Below are positions 8,482 to 17,359 of a stretch of DNA of 64,000 nt, piece by piece. The stretch spans positions 310,001-374,000 of the forward strand of contig NZ_JAOQJQ010000002.1 in assembly GCF_025566885.1 (NCBI RefSeq). Direction: 5' to 3'. Source of the stretch: Brotonthovivens ammoniilytica. GTDB lineage: Bacteria > Bacillota > Clostridia > Lachnospirales > Lachnospiraceae. The translations under genes were made by a program, and so were the position numbers. The notes under the pieces were generated by a model. The model was not told the DNA's origin, made no database searches, and worked only from the letters and a program-made list of their open reading frames with translations. Within the stretch, counting starts at the first letter, position 1; every line of letters starts with the position of its first letter.

Positions 8482-9144
8482 TTATGCTTCCTCCTTTAAT
8501 ACTAAGTAATCAACGTAAATGTGTGGAGTTTCCACATAATCAGGTCCGATTTCACCGGCCGGAACGATTTTTTCCACTTCTACAATAACAGTATCTGCAG
8601 CAGATGCCATTAATGGATTGAAGTTACGAGTGGAACCTTTGTAACGGATATTACCGGATTCGTCGGCAATAAATCCCTGAACGATTGCAACGTCAGCTTT
8701 TAAAGGTTTTTCCAGTACGTAATCCTGTCCGTCAACGGTAACAATTTCTTTTCCGTCGGCAACTGTTGTGCCAAGTCCTGTTGGTGTTAAAAATCCGCCA
8801 AGACCTGCTCCTGCTGCCCGTACCTGCTCTGCAAGCGTTCCCTGTGGCTGTAATACAAGGTCAAGCTCACCAGCGCTGAATTTTTGTCCGCATTCTTTGT
8901 TCAGACCTACATGAGATGCGATTAATTTTTTAATCTGTCCGTTGCTTAACAGCCTTCCCGTACCAACGCCCTGAAAACCTGCATCGTTACAAATTACTGT
9001 TAAGTCCTTTGGTCCTGCTGCCGCAACTTCTTTAACAATAGATTCAGCAGTTCCGTTTGTCATGAAACCGCCGATCATTACGGTCATACCGTCTTTTACA
9101 AGAGTTGCAGCTTCTTTTGCAGAAATTACTTTTGTTTTTGCCAT
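8482..9144 (-). CDS. 3-oxoacid/acetoacetate CoA-transferase subunit A
   Basis: This is the 220-residue alpha subunit of the same enzyme. The family motif VMIGGFMTNGTAE near residues 21-33 and the block GGFLTPTGLGT near residues 115-125 are clear, and the length matches AtoD/ScoA/CtfA. It is the first gene of the two-gene operon read leftward, with AGGAGG just upstream of the ATG. It forms an A2B2-type complex with subunit B in the cytoplasm. In Clostridia such enzymes link acetoacetyl-CoA or butyrate metabolism. Confidence 0.9.
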   Translation of the reverse strand: MAKTKVISAKEAATLVKDGMTVMIGGFMTNGTAESIVKEVAAAGPKDLTVICNDAGFQGVGTGRLLSNGQIKKLIASHVGLNKECGQKFSAGELDLVLQPQGTLAEQVRAAGAGLGGFLTPTGLGTTVADGKEIVTVDGQDYVLEKPLKADVAIVQGFIADESGNIRYKGSTRNFNPLMASAADTVIVEVEKIVPAGEIGPDYVETPHIYVDYLVLKEEA

Positions 9145-9614
9145 TGTGAAGCCTCCTGAAATATAATATAAATTTATGAAATTTAAAAACTGATCTGCAT
9201 TTCCGGTACAGGCAGAGGTAAATCAGCTTTTAGATTATCCTGAGCTATCAGATATGTACTATTATAGCATTTTATTTGGGAAATTCTATAAACTTTGACT
9301 AAAAAATTCGGGAATACGTTAAAATCAGGAAAAATACATAATATGTGTGCAAAAAAACTTTAAGAAAAAAAGTAAAAAGTGTATAAAAAATAGACATATA
9401 AGAGAAAACAATTTTGGGGATAAATTCCGAATTTGCAGGAAAGCCTTAAAAATAGCTTTTTTTAAATAGTACATAAAAAAGACGGTATAAAAAACAGGAT
9501 GTATATATTATAGACACAAAGAAAAGGATTTTGGGCAATTTTCATAGTAACCGAAAGCAAATGAGGTGGAGAATGGAATCTGAAAATGCGAGATGAATAG
9601 CTTTATTCAGCTTA
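9145..9614. promoter_or_regulatory. AT-rich gap between the regulator and the CoA-transferase operon
   Basis: No gene was found. This is the control region of the leftward CoA-transferase genes. A weak sigma-54-like element, reading CTGTAC-N5-ATGCA on the minus strand at 9196-9211, lies about 50 bp before the ATG, but the -25 G is missing. The rest is long A/T tracts with short repeats (ATAGACA near 9390 and 9510) that could be activator sites. Confidence 0.35.
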
Positions 9615-9644
9615 TTCAACAGGGAAATGAGGTTCCCTGTTGAA
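9615..9644 (-). terminator. Hairpin after the AAA+ regulator gene
   Basis: A perfect 12-bp stem, TTCAACAGGGAA (9615-9626) with its complement (9633-9644), has a six-base loop and starts nine bases past the stop codon at 9653. The T run on the regulator's strand is poor, so it may be a weak terminator or an mRNA-stabilising stem. Confidence 0.5.
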
Positions 9645-9652
9645 CTTTTGTG

Positions 9653-11044
9653 CTATTTAGAATAGTCTGTTTTAATGTCAAGATCACTGATCTTTTTATA
9701 TAGAAGAGATCGCTGGATTCCCAGCTGGCGGGCAGCCTCCATTTTATTGCCGTGATTATTCTGAAGTGCATTTTGAATCAGCCGCCGCTCCAGATTTTCA
9801 ATTTCCTGTCGATAAGCACTTTTTCCGTCGGCGTTAGCAGGACCGCTGTTATATTTTTGAAGATATTCCGGCAGATGTTCCGGGAGGATTTCCTGGCTGC
9901 TGCAGACAATGGCTGCACGTTCCAGAACATTTCGAAGTTCTCTGACGTTACCGGGCCAGCTGTGCTGAAATAATATTTTCATAGTGCTGTCTGCTACATT
10001 AAGGTTTTTGCGGCTGTATCCATATCTGGAATGAGGGATTAAAACCCGGCACAAGCGGGGAAGATCATTCATGCGTTCACGCAGGGGGGGGATCTGTACA
10101 GGAATTACGTTGATACGGTAATAAAGATCTCTGCGGAAACGTTTCTCCTCTATTGCTTTTTCCAGATCTTCATTTGTGGCTGCAATAACTCTGGCCTTAA
10201 AGACTGTTTTTTTATTGCTGCCTGACTTTTCAAATTCCCGGGTTTCAAGTACGCGCAGCAATTTGGCCTGCATATCCAGGGACATACTGCCAAGTTCGTC
10301 TAAAAAGACAGTTCCCTGGTCAGCCAGCTCTAGTTTTCCGATTTTGGTTTCGCCGCCGTTAAATAGCGTTCCTTCATAACCGAACAGCTCTGCCTCTAAC
10401 TGCTTTTTGGGGATTGCAGCGCAGTCAATACTAATAAATGGGTAAGAGGCTGAAGCGCCTCCGTTATGTATCGCCTGAGCAAATAGCTCTTTTCCTGTTC
10501 CGCTTTCTCCGCGAATCAGAATGGAAGCATCTGATTGGGCTACAACCTGACAAAATTCTTTTAGAGAAATCATTTTATCATTTTCTGTATGAATATCATT
10601 AAATGTGTATTTTGCCCGATACATCTGTGCAATCTCACTGCGGTACGCTTTAAAACTGTTTTCTACTTTTTCGATCCGGCTGTAAAGCTCACCAAGTTCT
10701 CTGGTGTCTTTAAAAATAATGGTTCCGGCAGCGCCTATGATTTCTCCATGGTATAAAATCGGAATACGGTTTGCAATAACATTTGTTCCGTTAATTTTTT
10801 GGAGCTGAAAAAGTTCTTTTTTTCCGGTTTTGGCTACAATGTGAAGCCGTGTATTTTCAAGAACTTCCGTCACAGGTTTTCCAAGTACCTCACTGGCACG
10901 CAGATGAAAGAAGCGCTCATAATTCCATACAACAATGCGTCCCTGACGGTCTACAATACACATTCCGTAATTTTCCGTATCCAGAATATCTGAAAGTATA
11001 TTAATGCTGGATTTTAATTTTTCCAGATAAAGTTCATGCTCCAT
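9653..11044 (-). CDS. PAS/AAA+ enhancer-binding-type regulator with degenerate GAFTGA loop
   Basis: The 463-residue protein has an N-terminal PAS-like sensor (residues about 15-115), a central AAA+ domain with Walker A GESGTGKE (179-186) and Walker B VFLDE (246-250), and a C-terminal Fis-type helix-turn-helix (about 425-460, ARQLGIQRSLLYKKI). This is the layout of sigma-54 activators such as AtoC, which controls acetoacetate CoA-transferase genes in E. coli. The loop that contacts sigma-54 (GAFTGA) is not intact: the aligned stretch reads GYEGTLFNGGE (222-232), one residue short and lacking the key Thr. It sits just upstream of the CoA-transferase genes in the same direction and is the likely regulator. 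It may act with sigma-70 like TyrR. Confidence 0.85.
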   Translation of the reverse strand: MEHELYLEKLKSSINILSDILDTENYGMCIVDRQGRIVVWNYERFFHLRASEVLGKPVTEVLENTRLHIVAKTGKKELFQLQKINGTNVIANRIPILYHGEIIGAAGTIIFKDTRELGELYSRIEKVENSFKAYRSEIAQMYRAKYTFNDIHTENDKMISLKEFCQVVAQSDASILIRGESGTGKELFAQAIHNGGASASYPFISIDCAAIPKKQLEAELFGYEGTLFNGGETKIGKLELADQGTVFLDELGSMSLDMQAKLLRVLETREFEKSGSNKKTVFKARVIAATNEDLEKAIEEKRFRRDLYYRINVIPVQIPPLRERMNDLPRLCRVLIPHSRYGYSRKNLNVADSTMKILFQHSWPGNVRELRNVLERAAIVCSSQEILPEHLPEYLQKYNSGPANADGKSAYRQEIENLERRLIQNALQNNHGNKMEAARQLGIQRSLLYKKISDLDIKTDYSK

Positions 11045-11153
11045 AGCGTCTCCTTTCTGCAGCAGATTATTGGGGGATTACAGCCGGCGGCATGCATGGC
11101 TCTTTTTGGGGGAACCTGCCGTGGGGGATAAAGTTTTCTTGATAAAAGTTATT

Positions 11154-11705
11154 TTAGACCTTGTCAAAACAGATACAGCCAAAATATGTAACGGTATTTG
11201 CTCCGTTAATGTAGTTAATTCCGGTAGTGGCTGCTACACGGTTTACCTCCACACCATAGCTTTCGATGGAGGGATATGCCTGATCCGGGAATCGGCATGG
11301 GGAGTCCGGGTAGGTGCATTTAGCACAACGGGAACATCCTTCCCCGGCCAGTATCAGGCAGTCTTTTGGGTAAAAATTTCGAAACTGTTTCAGGACAGCC
11401 TCACAGATTTCATTATGTCTGTCTTTTCCTGCCATCATGCCGTCAAAATCATAGGAATCTTCAAGATCATGTTTGCTGGAAAATACAAATACATGACTGT
11501 ATTTCATAATGCGGTCTCTGCATTCTTCATAAGTGCCAACGCCAGGAGGACAGACCCAGGTAGTATTATAGTGCCCGCAGGCATTCATTTCACAGAGTGA
11601 GCGGACGCCCTCGGAAAAAGAAAGCTGTGAGGTTTCTAAAAAGCCATATTGGTGGATTCCAAGTGCGCTGCTGTTAGCGGTAAGAAAGGTTTCAAAATCA
11701 TTCAT
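11154..11705 (-). CDS. DUF2284 predicted metal-binding protein
   Basis: This 183-residue protein is rich in Cys with clustered motifs: CPPGVGTYEEC (near residue 50), then GEGCSRCAKCTYPDSPCR (near residues 115-132) and a C-terminal GCICFDKV. The pattern matches the DUF2284 family of small predicted metal or Fe-S binding proteins of anaerobes. The biochemical role is unknown. The ATG at 11705 is chosen because AAGGAG lies seven bases upstream; a longer in-frame extension lacks a ribosome binding site. It is a stand-alone gene read leftward. Confidence 0.8.
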   Translation of the reverse strand: MNDFETFLTANSSALGIHQYGFLETSQLSFSEGVRSLCEMNACGHYNTTWVCPPGVGTYEECRDRIMKYSHVFVFSSKHDLEDSYDFDGMMAGKDRHNEICEAVLKQFRNFYPKDCLILAGEGCSRCAKCTYPDSPCRFPDQAYPSIESYGVEVNRVAATTGINYINGANTVTYFGCICFDKV

Positions 11706-11843
11706 GGTGGACTCCTTTTTCAGTAAGATTATTTTAAAATAAGAATAACATATTTTTAAGCCAATGAAAATCATTGACAAAAAGCAGTAGCAGTTTTACG
11801 TCAGATGCATATGATATTATAAAAAGCAGCCCCGGAGGATGCT

Positions 11844-12257
11844 ATGGATTTTGGGCGTAATTTATATGGCTATTTAGACGGATATCAAGAGGGGTACAGA
11901 CAGCCTTTTTATATGACATATCCTGTTCAGAATGCTCTTTTAGAAGAGGCAGAATATGAAAGAGACAGCAGAAAGCTGCAGGAGATGTATCCGAAAGAAG
12001 CCAGAAGGGTGCAGGATGCGGTGGAAGATATCTGTGACCGTATGGAATATGAAGGAAGCATGATGTTTGATGAATATCCGGACAGATATTCCGTGAAGGC
12101 GCTGTGCAGAAAAATCTACAAAAAGCTGACAGAGCAGGAGGAGCTCCAGGGGATGGCCTGTGAACAGGACAGCTTGTATCAGTTGATTGAAGTTATGATG
12201 ATTCAGGAAATTTTTAAACGCCGCTGCAGGTATCGCCGGTGCAGAAGATGGTATTAG
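11844..12257 (+). CDS. Small acidic/basic hypothetical protein
   Basis: The 137-residue protein has no signal peptide or membrane segment. The N-terminus is rich in Tyr and Gly (YGYLDGYQEGYRQPFY), the middle is charged and helical, and the C-terminus is a Cys/Arg cluster (RRCRYRRCRRWY) that could bind nucleic acid or metal. CCGGAGGATGCT precedes the ATG, so translation is well supported. I do not recognise the family. It is monocistronic, between the DUF2284 gene and the broken methyltransferase. Confidence 0.65.
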   Translation: MDFGRNLYGYLDGYQEGYRQPFYMTYPVQNALLEEAEYERDSRKLQEMYPKEARRVQDAVEDICDRMEYEGSMMFDEYPDRYSVKALCRKIYKKLTEQEELQGMACEQDSLYQLIEVMMIQEIFKRRCRYRRCRRWY

Positions 12258-12417
12258 TGCTTGGCGGCAACGATATTCAAGAAATATTTAGAAAAAAGTA
12301 ATGATTTTACAGTTGAGGTTTATTTACAAAGCAATTAAACTATTATGGTATAGAAAATTCGTTAATTTTGCGGTGGACCGGCTGCATAAAGGTTCACCGT
12401 GAAAAAGAAGGAGTTAT

Positions 12418-13558
12418 ATGGAACAAATCAGAGAAATACTGGCTTCCTGCTTAAACAGGGAACTTGTAAAAATAATTATCAGTAATCCCAGAAAAAAAGA
12501 CGGGATATTAAAAATACAGATTCGGCCGGTTATGGTCCGGAATCAGCTGGTTTTTCAGGCCAGTGAATATTATGAAAAAAAGATATATCATCAGAATCTT
12601 TCCGCAGATGAAATGACACAGCGTGTCTTACAATGGATGGAGGCTATGAAGCAGATGGAGGTATTTCATAAAAGTGCGGATATCCATATATTAATCAGCA
12701 AAAAGGGGAAGATTACGATTAAAAGAACGGGAGGGACTGCTGCGGGCTGTGAAACAGACCTGTCCCATAACAGAAGTAAAAAATATATTCTGAATCCGGC
12801 AGAGAAAATTCCTTTCTTAATAGATCTTGGGGTTCAGACACCGGCGGGAAAAATTGTACATGCGAAGTATGATAAATTCAGGCAGATCAACCGTTTTCTG
12901 GAATTTATACAGGACATTGTTCCGGAGCTGCCAACAAACAGGGAGGCTGTGATTCTTGATTTCGGATGCGGAAAATCATATCTGACATTTGCAATGTATT
13001 ATTACCTTCATGAAATATGATATCAGGATTATTGGACTGGATTTAAAGAAAGAAGTTATTGAAAAATGCAATCAGCTGGCCCGAAAATATGGTTATGAAA
13101 AGCTTGATTTTCTGATGGGTGATATTGCCGACTATCAAGGAGTGCGGCAGGTGGATATGGTGGTGACCCTTCATGCCTGTGATACTGCAACTGATTTTGC
13201 ACTGGACAAGGCTGTAAGATGGAATGCAAAGGTGATTTTGTCGGTTCCGTGCTGCCAGCATGAACTAAATGGGCAGATACATAATGCACTGATGGAACCG
13301 GTTTTAAAATATGGCCTATTAAAGGAACGCCTGTCGGCTTTGCTGACAGATGGTGTAAGGGCCGGACTGCTGGAAGCGGCAGGTTATCAGGTTCAGATTC
13401 TTGAGTTTATTGATATGGAACATACGCCGAAGAACCTGCTGATCCGCGGTGTTAAGAATGGAAAGAAGGGAAATACGGGACAGATCCAGGAACTGATGGA
13501 ATTTTTCCATATAAATCCTGCTCTCTATAGACTGTGTAAGGAGGGAAAGGATGAGTAA
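12418..13558 (+). pseudogene. SAM-dependent methyltransferase (Methyltransf_32-like), split by a frameshift
   Basis: Two overlapping frames together make one methyltransferase of about 380 residues. The first (12418-13020) carries an N-terminal domain and the SAM-binding motif LDFGCGKSYLTFAMYYYL; the second, in the +1 frame from about 13010 to 13558, continues with DIRIIGLDLKKEVIEKC, MGDIAD and VTLHACDTATD, then SVPCCQHE. The motif set resembles the METTL25/Methyltransf_32 group, whose bacterial targets are not established. The break is around 13010-13020 in CATGAAATATGA; loss of two bases from an A tract would explain it. It could be a real pseudogene, phase variation, or an assembly error. 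The first part has a good ribosome binding site; the second has none. Confidence 0.75.
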
Positions 13559-16055
13559 AACACTGAAAAAGATTTTTATACTATTAGTAGTTTTCGCAGC
13601 AGCGCTGCTGATTTTTTTCCGCCTGACAAACCGTGAGATAAGGGATCTGACAACCGATATGGCAAAGCCCCGGCTTCCGGTTGTTTATCTTGAGCAGAAC
13701 AATACTCTGATTAATGAACTTCATGGCTATGTTGATGAAATGGATGCTTTGACTATGCGGGATGCCATTGCTCCGGTTGGGGCAGATCGGGTCTTGAATT
13801 TTAATATACAGACTTTTGGAAGCGAGATTGACGGGCTGTCTTATGAAATTCGAAGTCTGGACACAGAACGGCTGGTGGACAAACAGGATAAGATGGAATA
13901 TAGTACGGCTGATGATCAGGTTAATTCCAGTATCAGGCTGGCAGATATTATGGAAGCAGATACGGAATATCTGATGATTTTAAAGGTACAGCAGGAAGAC
14001 AGGACAATTTCCTATTATACCAGAGTGATGAGTGAAGAAAACCGTAATGTAAGTGAATGTTTGAATTTTGCTAAGAAATTTCATGATATGACTCTGGATT
14101 CGTCTAAAGCTTCACAGTTAAGTAAATATCTGGAGCCAAGTTTAAAAGCGGATAATACAACGCTTCAAAAGGTGACCATTGAGAACCGGCTGAGTCAGGT
14201 TACATGGGGAGATCTAAATGTAAAAGAAGTGACAGAGCCGGTTGTGTCCGTTAAGGAAATGAATGATTCTTATTCGGTGATTGTCGTATATGGGATTGTT
14301 TCGGCGGAAGATGAGAACGGCGGAACAGACTATTTTAGGACGGAGGAGTATTACCGGGTCAGAATGGGAAATGAGCGGATGTATCTGCTGAATTTTGAAC
14401 GGACCGTTAACGAAATTTTCAGCAAAGAGACAGCCGGCATTTCGGGTCAGTCGATTCTTCTTGGTATTCGGTCGGAGGATGTGGATTACTGGTCAAATGA
14501 GACCGGAAGCATTGTCTGTTTCGTTCAGGAGGGAGAGTTGTGGAGTTATAATCAGGCAACGGGACAGCTGACGAGAGTATATAGTTTTAGAAATGATGAT
14601 ATGGCAGATGCAAGAAGTAATTATGACCAGCATAATATTCAGATTGTAAAAGCCACAGAGACCGGAAGTATTGATTTTATTGTTTATGGGTATATGAACA
14701 GCGGTGACCATGAGGGGCAGGTGGGAATCAGTGTCTGCCATTATGACAGTATTACAAATGCTGTAGAAGAATGGCTCTTTCTTCCGTCTAATGTTTCCTA
14801 CCAGGTAATGAAGGAAAAAATTAATCAGCTTATGTACACCAGTGACTCCGGAAGCTTTTATCTGGCAGTGGGTGATTGTGTATATGCCATTGACATTGAG
14901 TCCAGGAAAGAAAGAGTTCTGCTGGAAGGCCTTCAGGAAGGAAACTATCAGGCGTCAGATGACGGAAGGTATCTAGCCTGGGTAGAGAAAGGAAAGACAA
15001 ATTCCAGCGATACACTCTATATTATGGATTTGAATACGGAAACAGTCAGTGAAGTGAAAGCAGAGAAGGGCTCTTATATCAAACCTCTTGGTTTTCTGGG
15101 TGCGGACTGCATTTATGGACTAGCAAAAAGCGGTGATATAAAAAGCGGTCAAAATTTTCCTATGTACAGTGTGCAGATTCTTGAAGTTAAAAAGGACAGC
15201 CAGGAAGTTGTAAAAACTTATGAAAAGCCGGGGAACTTTGTTCGAAGTGTCAGTGTTTCTGACGGAACCATTTATTTGAATTTAATGCGTTACCAGGATG
15301 GAGCATATGAAAACTCCGGTAAGGATACGATTACAAGCCAGGAGGCAGAGGAGAGTCAGCGGGTACATCTAGACACCGTTACTACAGAAAAGAAACAAAA
15401 ACAAATGCGTCTGGTGCTGGCGGATACGAAGGATGTGAAATCTACTGTACTTAGGACCTCAAAGCTGATTATTCCGGAGAAATCCAATGTGGTAACTATG
15501 GATGAGACTGTGTTTACCAGTCAGTATTATGTATACGCAAAGGGGAATGTGCTTCTTGCAACAAATAGTGCAGCAAAAGCGGTTGCCCTGGCAGACCGTA
15601 ATATGGGAGTTGTAGTGGATAACAAACAAAGATACGTATGGGAACGCGCAAAAGCGGAAAAACATACGGCTATGGAGCCAAAGACTCAGGCAGGAAGCAG
15701 TCAGAAAGCCAGGGCTTTGAATGCAATTCTGGATGCTGCGGATTTAAGTACTGATGCGGATGATCTGCTTTCACAAGGACAAAGTTCTTACAGTATTCTG
15801 AAAAACCAGCTAAAAGAGTTCCGGGTGTTCAATGTAAGCGGATGTTCTCTGGATGAAGTGCTTTATTTTGTTGGTGAGGGCAGTTATGTATACACGGAAG
15901 GAAAGGATGCTGGTCCGGTATTGATTACCGGGTATGACGCAGATTCTGTATGGGTTTATAATCCTTTAGAAGGAAACAATAAAAAATTATCTCTAGATCA
16001 GGCGAAGGAGGATATAGACGCTGGTGGAAGTATCTATTATACGTATTTGAAATAA
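13551..16055 (+). CDS. Large membrane-anchored extracytoplasmic protein, function unknown
   Basis: The 834-residue protein has a single N-terminal transmembrane segment (residues about 6-24) and a long outside part. The central region (about 300-560) has repeated W/Y-ending strands (IVCFVQEGELWSYN, LYIMDLNTETVSEVK) suggesting a beta-propeller-like fold. The last 90 residues (SGCSLDEVLYFVGEG, PVLITGYDADSVWVYNP) resemble the C39-like papain fold with Cys present but without the usual His before the VVxGYD strand, so it may be an inactive relative. It overlaps the methyltransferase gene by eight bases and ends at a shared terminator. I do not recognise a named family. Confidence 0.7.
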   Translation: MSKTLKKIFILLVVFAAALLIFFRLTNREIRDLTTDMAKPRLPVVYLEQNNTLINELHGYVDEMDALTMRDAIAPVGADRVLNFNIQTFGSEIDGLSYEIRSLDTERLVDKQDKMEYSTADDQVNSSIRLADIMEADTEYLMILKVQQEDRTISYYTRVMSEENRNVSECLNFAKKFHDMTLDSSKASQLSKYLEPSLKADNTTLQKVTIENRLSQVTWGDLNVKEVTEPVVSVKEMNDSYSVIVVYGIVSAEDENGGTDYFRTEEYYRVRMGNERMYLLNFERTVNEIFSKETAGISGQSILLGIRSEDVDYWSNETGSIVCFVQEGELWSYNQATGQLTRVYSFRNDDMADARSNYDQHNIQIVKATETGSIDFIVYGYMNSGDHEGQVGISVCHYDSITNAVEEWLFLPSNVSYQVMKEKINQLMYTSDSGSFYLAVGDCVYAIDIESRKERVLLEGLQEGNYQASDDGRYLAWVEKGKTNSSDTLYIMDLNTETVSEVKAEKGSYIKPLGFLGADCIYGLAKSGDIKSGQNFPMYSVQILEVKKDSQEVVKTYEKPGNFVRSVSVSDGTIYLNLMRYQDGAYENSGKDTITSQEAEESQRVHLDTVTTEKKQKQMRLVLADTKDVKSTVLRTSKLIIPEKSNVVTMDETVFTSQYYVYAKGNVLLATNSAAKAVALADRNMGVVVDNKQRYVWERAKAEKHTAMEPKTQAGSSQKARALNAILDAADLSTDADDLLSQGQSSYSILKNQLKEFRVFNVSGCSLDEVLYFVGEGSYVYTEGKDAGPVLITGYDADSVWVYNPLEGNNKKLSLDQAKEDIDAGGSIYYTYLK

Positions 16056-16084
16056 ATGTGTCTGAGAATCTGGACAGGTGAAAA

Positions 16085-16117
16085 AAAGGACGTTGCTAGT
16101 TTTGTGCAACGTCCTTT
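16085..16117. terminator. Bidirectional terminator
   Basis: A 12-bp perfect stem AAAGGACGTTGC (16085-16096) pairs with 16106-16117. It has an A run before and a T-rich run after, 30 bp past the stop at 16055 and overlapping the stop of the converging DUF2508 gene. Confidence 0.8.
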
Positions 16118-16347
16118 CTTCCTCTTAAATCTGCGCGTTTGGCACAGTCCAGTAAAAATTTATAACGCATTTGAGCTGATTTCAGCTGGTAAATATAACA
16201 GTCAATTAAATCAGGTTCAATTGCGTTTTCGAAATTGATGTAAGCGCAGTCCAGATCTGATTTTGCCTGTTCGATATCTTCTAATATGACAGAACGGTCG
16301 CTGGGTTGGGGGAGTGAATTTCGGAATAATTTCAGCAAGTTAACCAC
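16096..16347 (-). CDS. DUF2508 (YaaL-like) family protein
   Basis: The 83-residue helical protein shows the DUF2508 core: AKSDLDCAYINFENAIEPDLIDCYIYQLKSAQMRYKFLLDCAK. In Bacillus the relative YaaL lies between recR and bofA. The GTG at 16347 is used here; a TTG nine bases downstream is better placed behind AGGTGG and may be the true start. Function unknown. It is divergent from the bofA-like gene, an unusual orientation for this pair. Confidence 0.75.
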   Translation of the reverse strand: MVNLLKLFRNSLPQPSDRSVILEDIEQAKSDLDCAYINFENAIEPDLIDCYIYQLKSAQMRYKFLLDCAKRADLRGRKDVAQN

Positions 16348-16461
16348 CTCTCAATTTCTTTTTTTATAAGTATAAGCTGGATTCAGGAAATTTATACGAA
16401 ATATAGCATAAAATTCCACAAAAATAATATATTAGGGTAAGAAGTACAAGGCGGGATGTCT

Positions 16462-16734
16462 ATGAATATGAAATATGCGGTGCTGGCGGTGGTGGGCATA
16501 TGCGTACTGGTTTTGATTATTGGGATTTTAAAGCGGAAAGCAGAGATTTTCCTGAATTTTATGGTGCGCATTGTAGTGGGATTTATTGGTGTTTATTTCT
16601 TGAATGCTTTTTTGTCCCAGAGAGGAATTGATGTAGCTGTGGGGATTAATGCATTTAGTGCTTTGACACTTGGAAGCCTTGGGATAGGCGGCTTTGTGTT
16701 GTTATATGGTATTTTGTTTATACAATTGTTGTGA
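16462..16734 (+). CDS. bofA: BofA-family protein (pro-sigma-K processing inhibitor type)
   Basis: The 90-residue protein is nearly all hydrophobic, with three membrane segments, and ends in GSLGIGGFVLLYGILF, typical of BofA. In Bacillus BofA holds the SpoIVFB protease inactive in the forespore membrane and so delays sigma-K activation; in non-sporulating relatives its role is unclear. The ATG at 16462 is preferred over that at 16456 because AGGCGGG abuts the latter. The nearby DUF2508 gene supports the assignment. Confidence 0.8.
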   Translation: MNMKYAVLAVVGICVLVLIIGILKRKAEIFLNFMVRIVVGFIGVYFLNAFLSQRGIDVAVGINAFSALTLGSLGIGGFVLLYGILFIQLL

Positions 16735-16822
16735 AAACTATACAAAGGAATTAGATTGGTTAATTTGACAATGGACAGCAGACAGCAGGCGGCGCTATAC
16801 TGATACCACAAAGCGAGGTGAG

Positions 16823-17359
16823 GTGAATGGATCCGGGAAGGATTTGCTGCTGCAGCTGATTATCAGCGGTGCAGTTATTATGGATTGCAGGAAGGGCCGA
16901 ATTAAAAACTGGCTGATTGCCGCCGGACTGCTGGCTGGTATTATGATTCAAATTTTAGAAAGAGAGATTCAGCCGGCAAGGTTATTGGCCGGAGTATTAT
17001 TTCCCGTATTATGCTGTAGTGGCTTGTTTATAATTCGTGCACTGGGGGCAGGAGATATTAAATTATTTATGGTAATCGGAGTTTTTCAGGAATTTAAATA
17101 TCTGGTGACCTGTATTGTTTTTTCATTTGCGGCTGGGGCCGTCATTTCTTTCAGCAGATTGCTGATCAATAAAAATCTTTTTGAAAGTCTATGGGGCTTT
17201 TATCGCTATATTCAACAGACAATTACAACAGGAAAAATAAAATATTATCCGGGCAGGGACAACAAGAAACAGCAGATACATTTTTCAATTGCCGTGTTGT
17301 CCGGATTTTTAATGACAATGGGGGTGAAATATGTCGGCGCTGTTACTGATTTTATATGA
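16823..17359 (+). CDS. A24 prepilin peptidase (TadV/CpaA-like), first copy
   Basis: The 178-residue integral membrane aspartic protease cleaves the leader of Flp-type prepilins at the cytoplasmic face. The first catalytic Asp is in IMDCRKGRIKN (near residue 20) and the second in the family motif GAGDIKLFM (near residue 76). The start is GTG at 16823, directly after GAGGTGAG; the ATG four bases on is out of frame. The C-terminal third carries an extra hydrophilic loop. It is the first gene of the Tad operon and overlaps the TadZ-like gene by 29 bases. Confidence 0.8.
   Translation: MNGSGKDLLLQLIISGAVIMDCRKGRIKNWLIAAGLLAGIMIQILEREIQPARLLAGVLFPVLCCSGLFIIRALGAGDIKLFMVIGVFQEFKYLVTCIVFSFAAGAVISFSRLLINKNLFESLWGFYRYIQQTITTGKIKYYPGRDNKKQQIHFSIAVLSGFLMTMGVKYVGAVTDFI

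Noticed and set aside
9196..9211. Sigma-54 promoter for the CoA-transferase genes
   Set aside because: The -25 G is missing and the regulator's contact loop is degenerate; the match is too weak to call a feature.
12989..13558. Separate 189-residue gene
   Set aside because: It has no ribosome binding site and continues the methyltransferase domain of the upstream frame, so it is one broken gene.
16765..16801. TTGACA and TATACT as promoter of the Tad operon
   Set aside because: The spacer is about 25 bp, too long for a normal sigma-A promoter.
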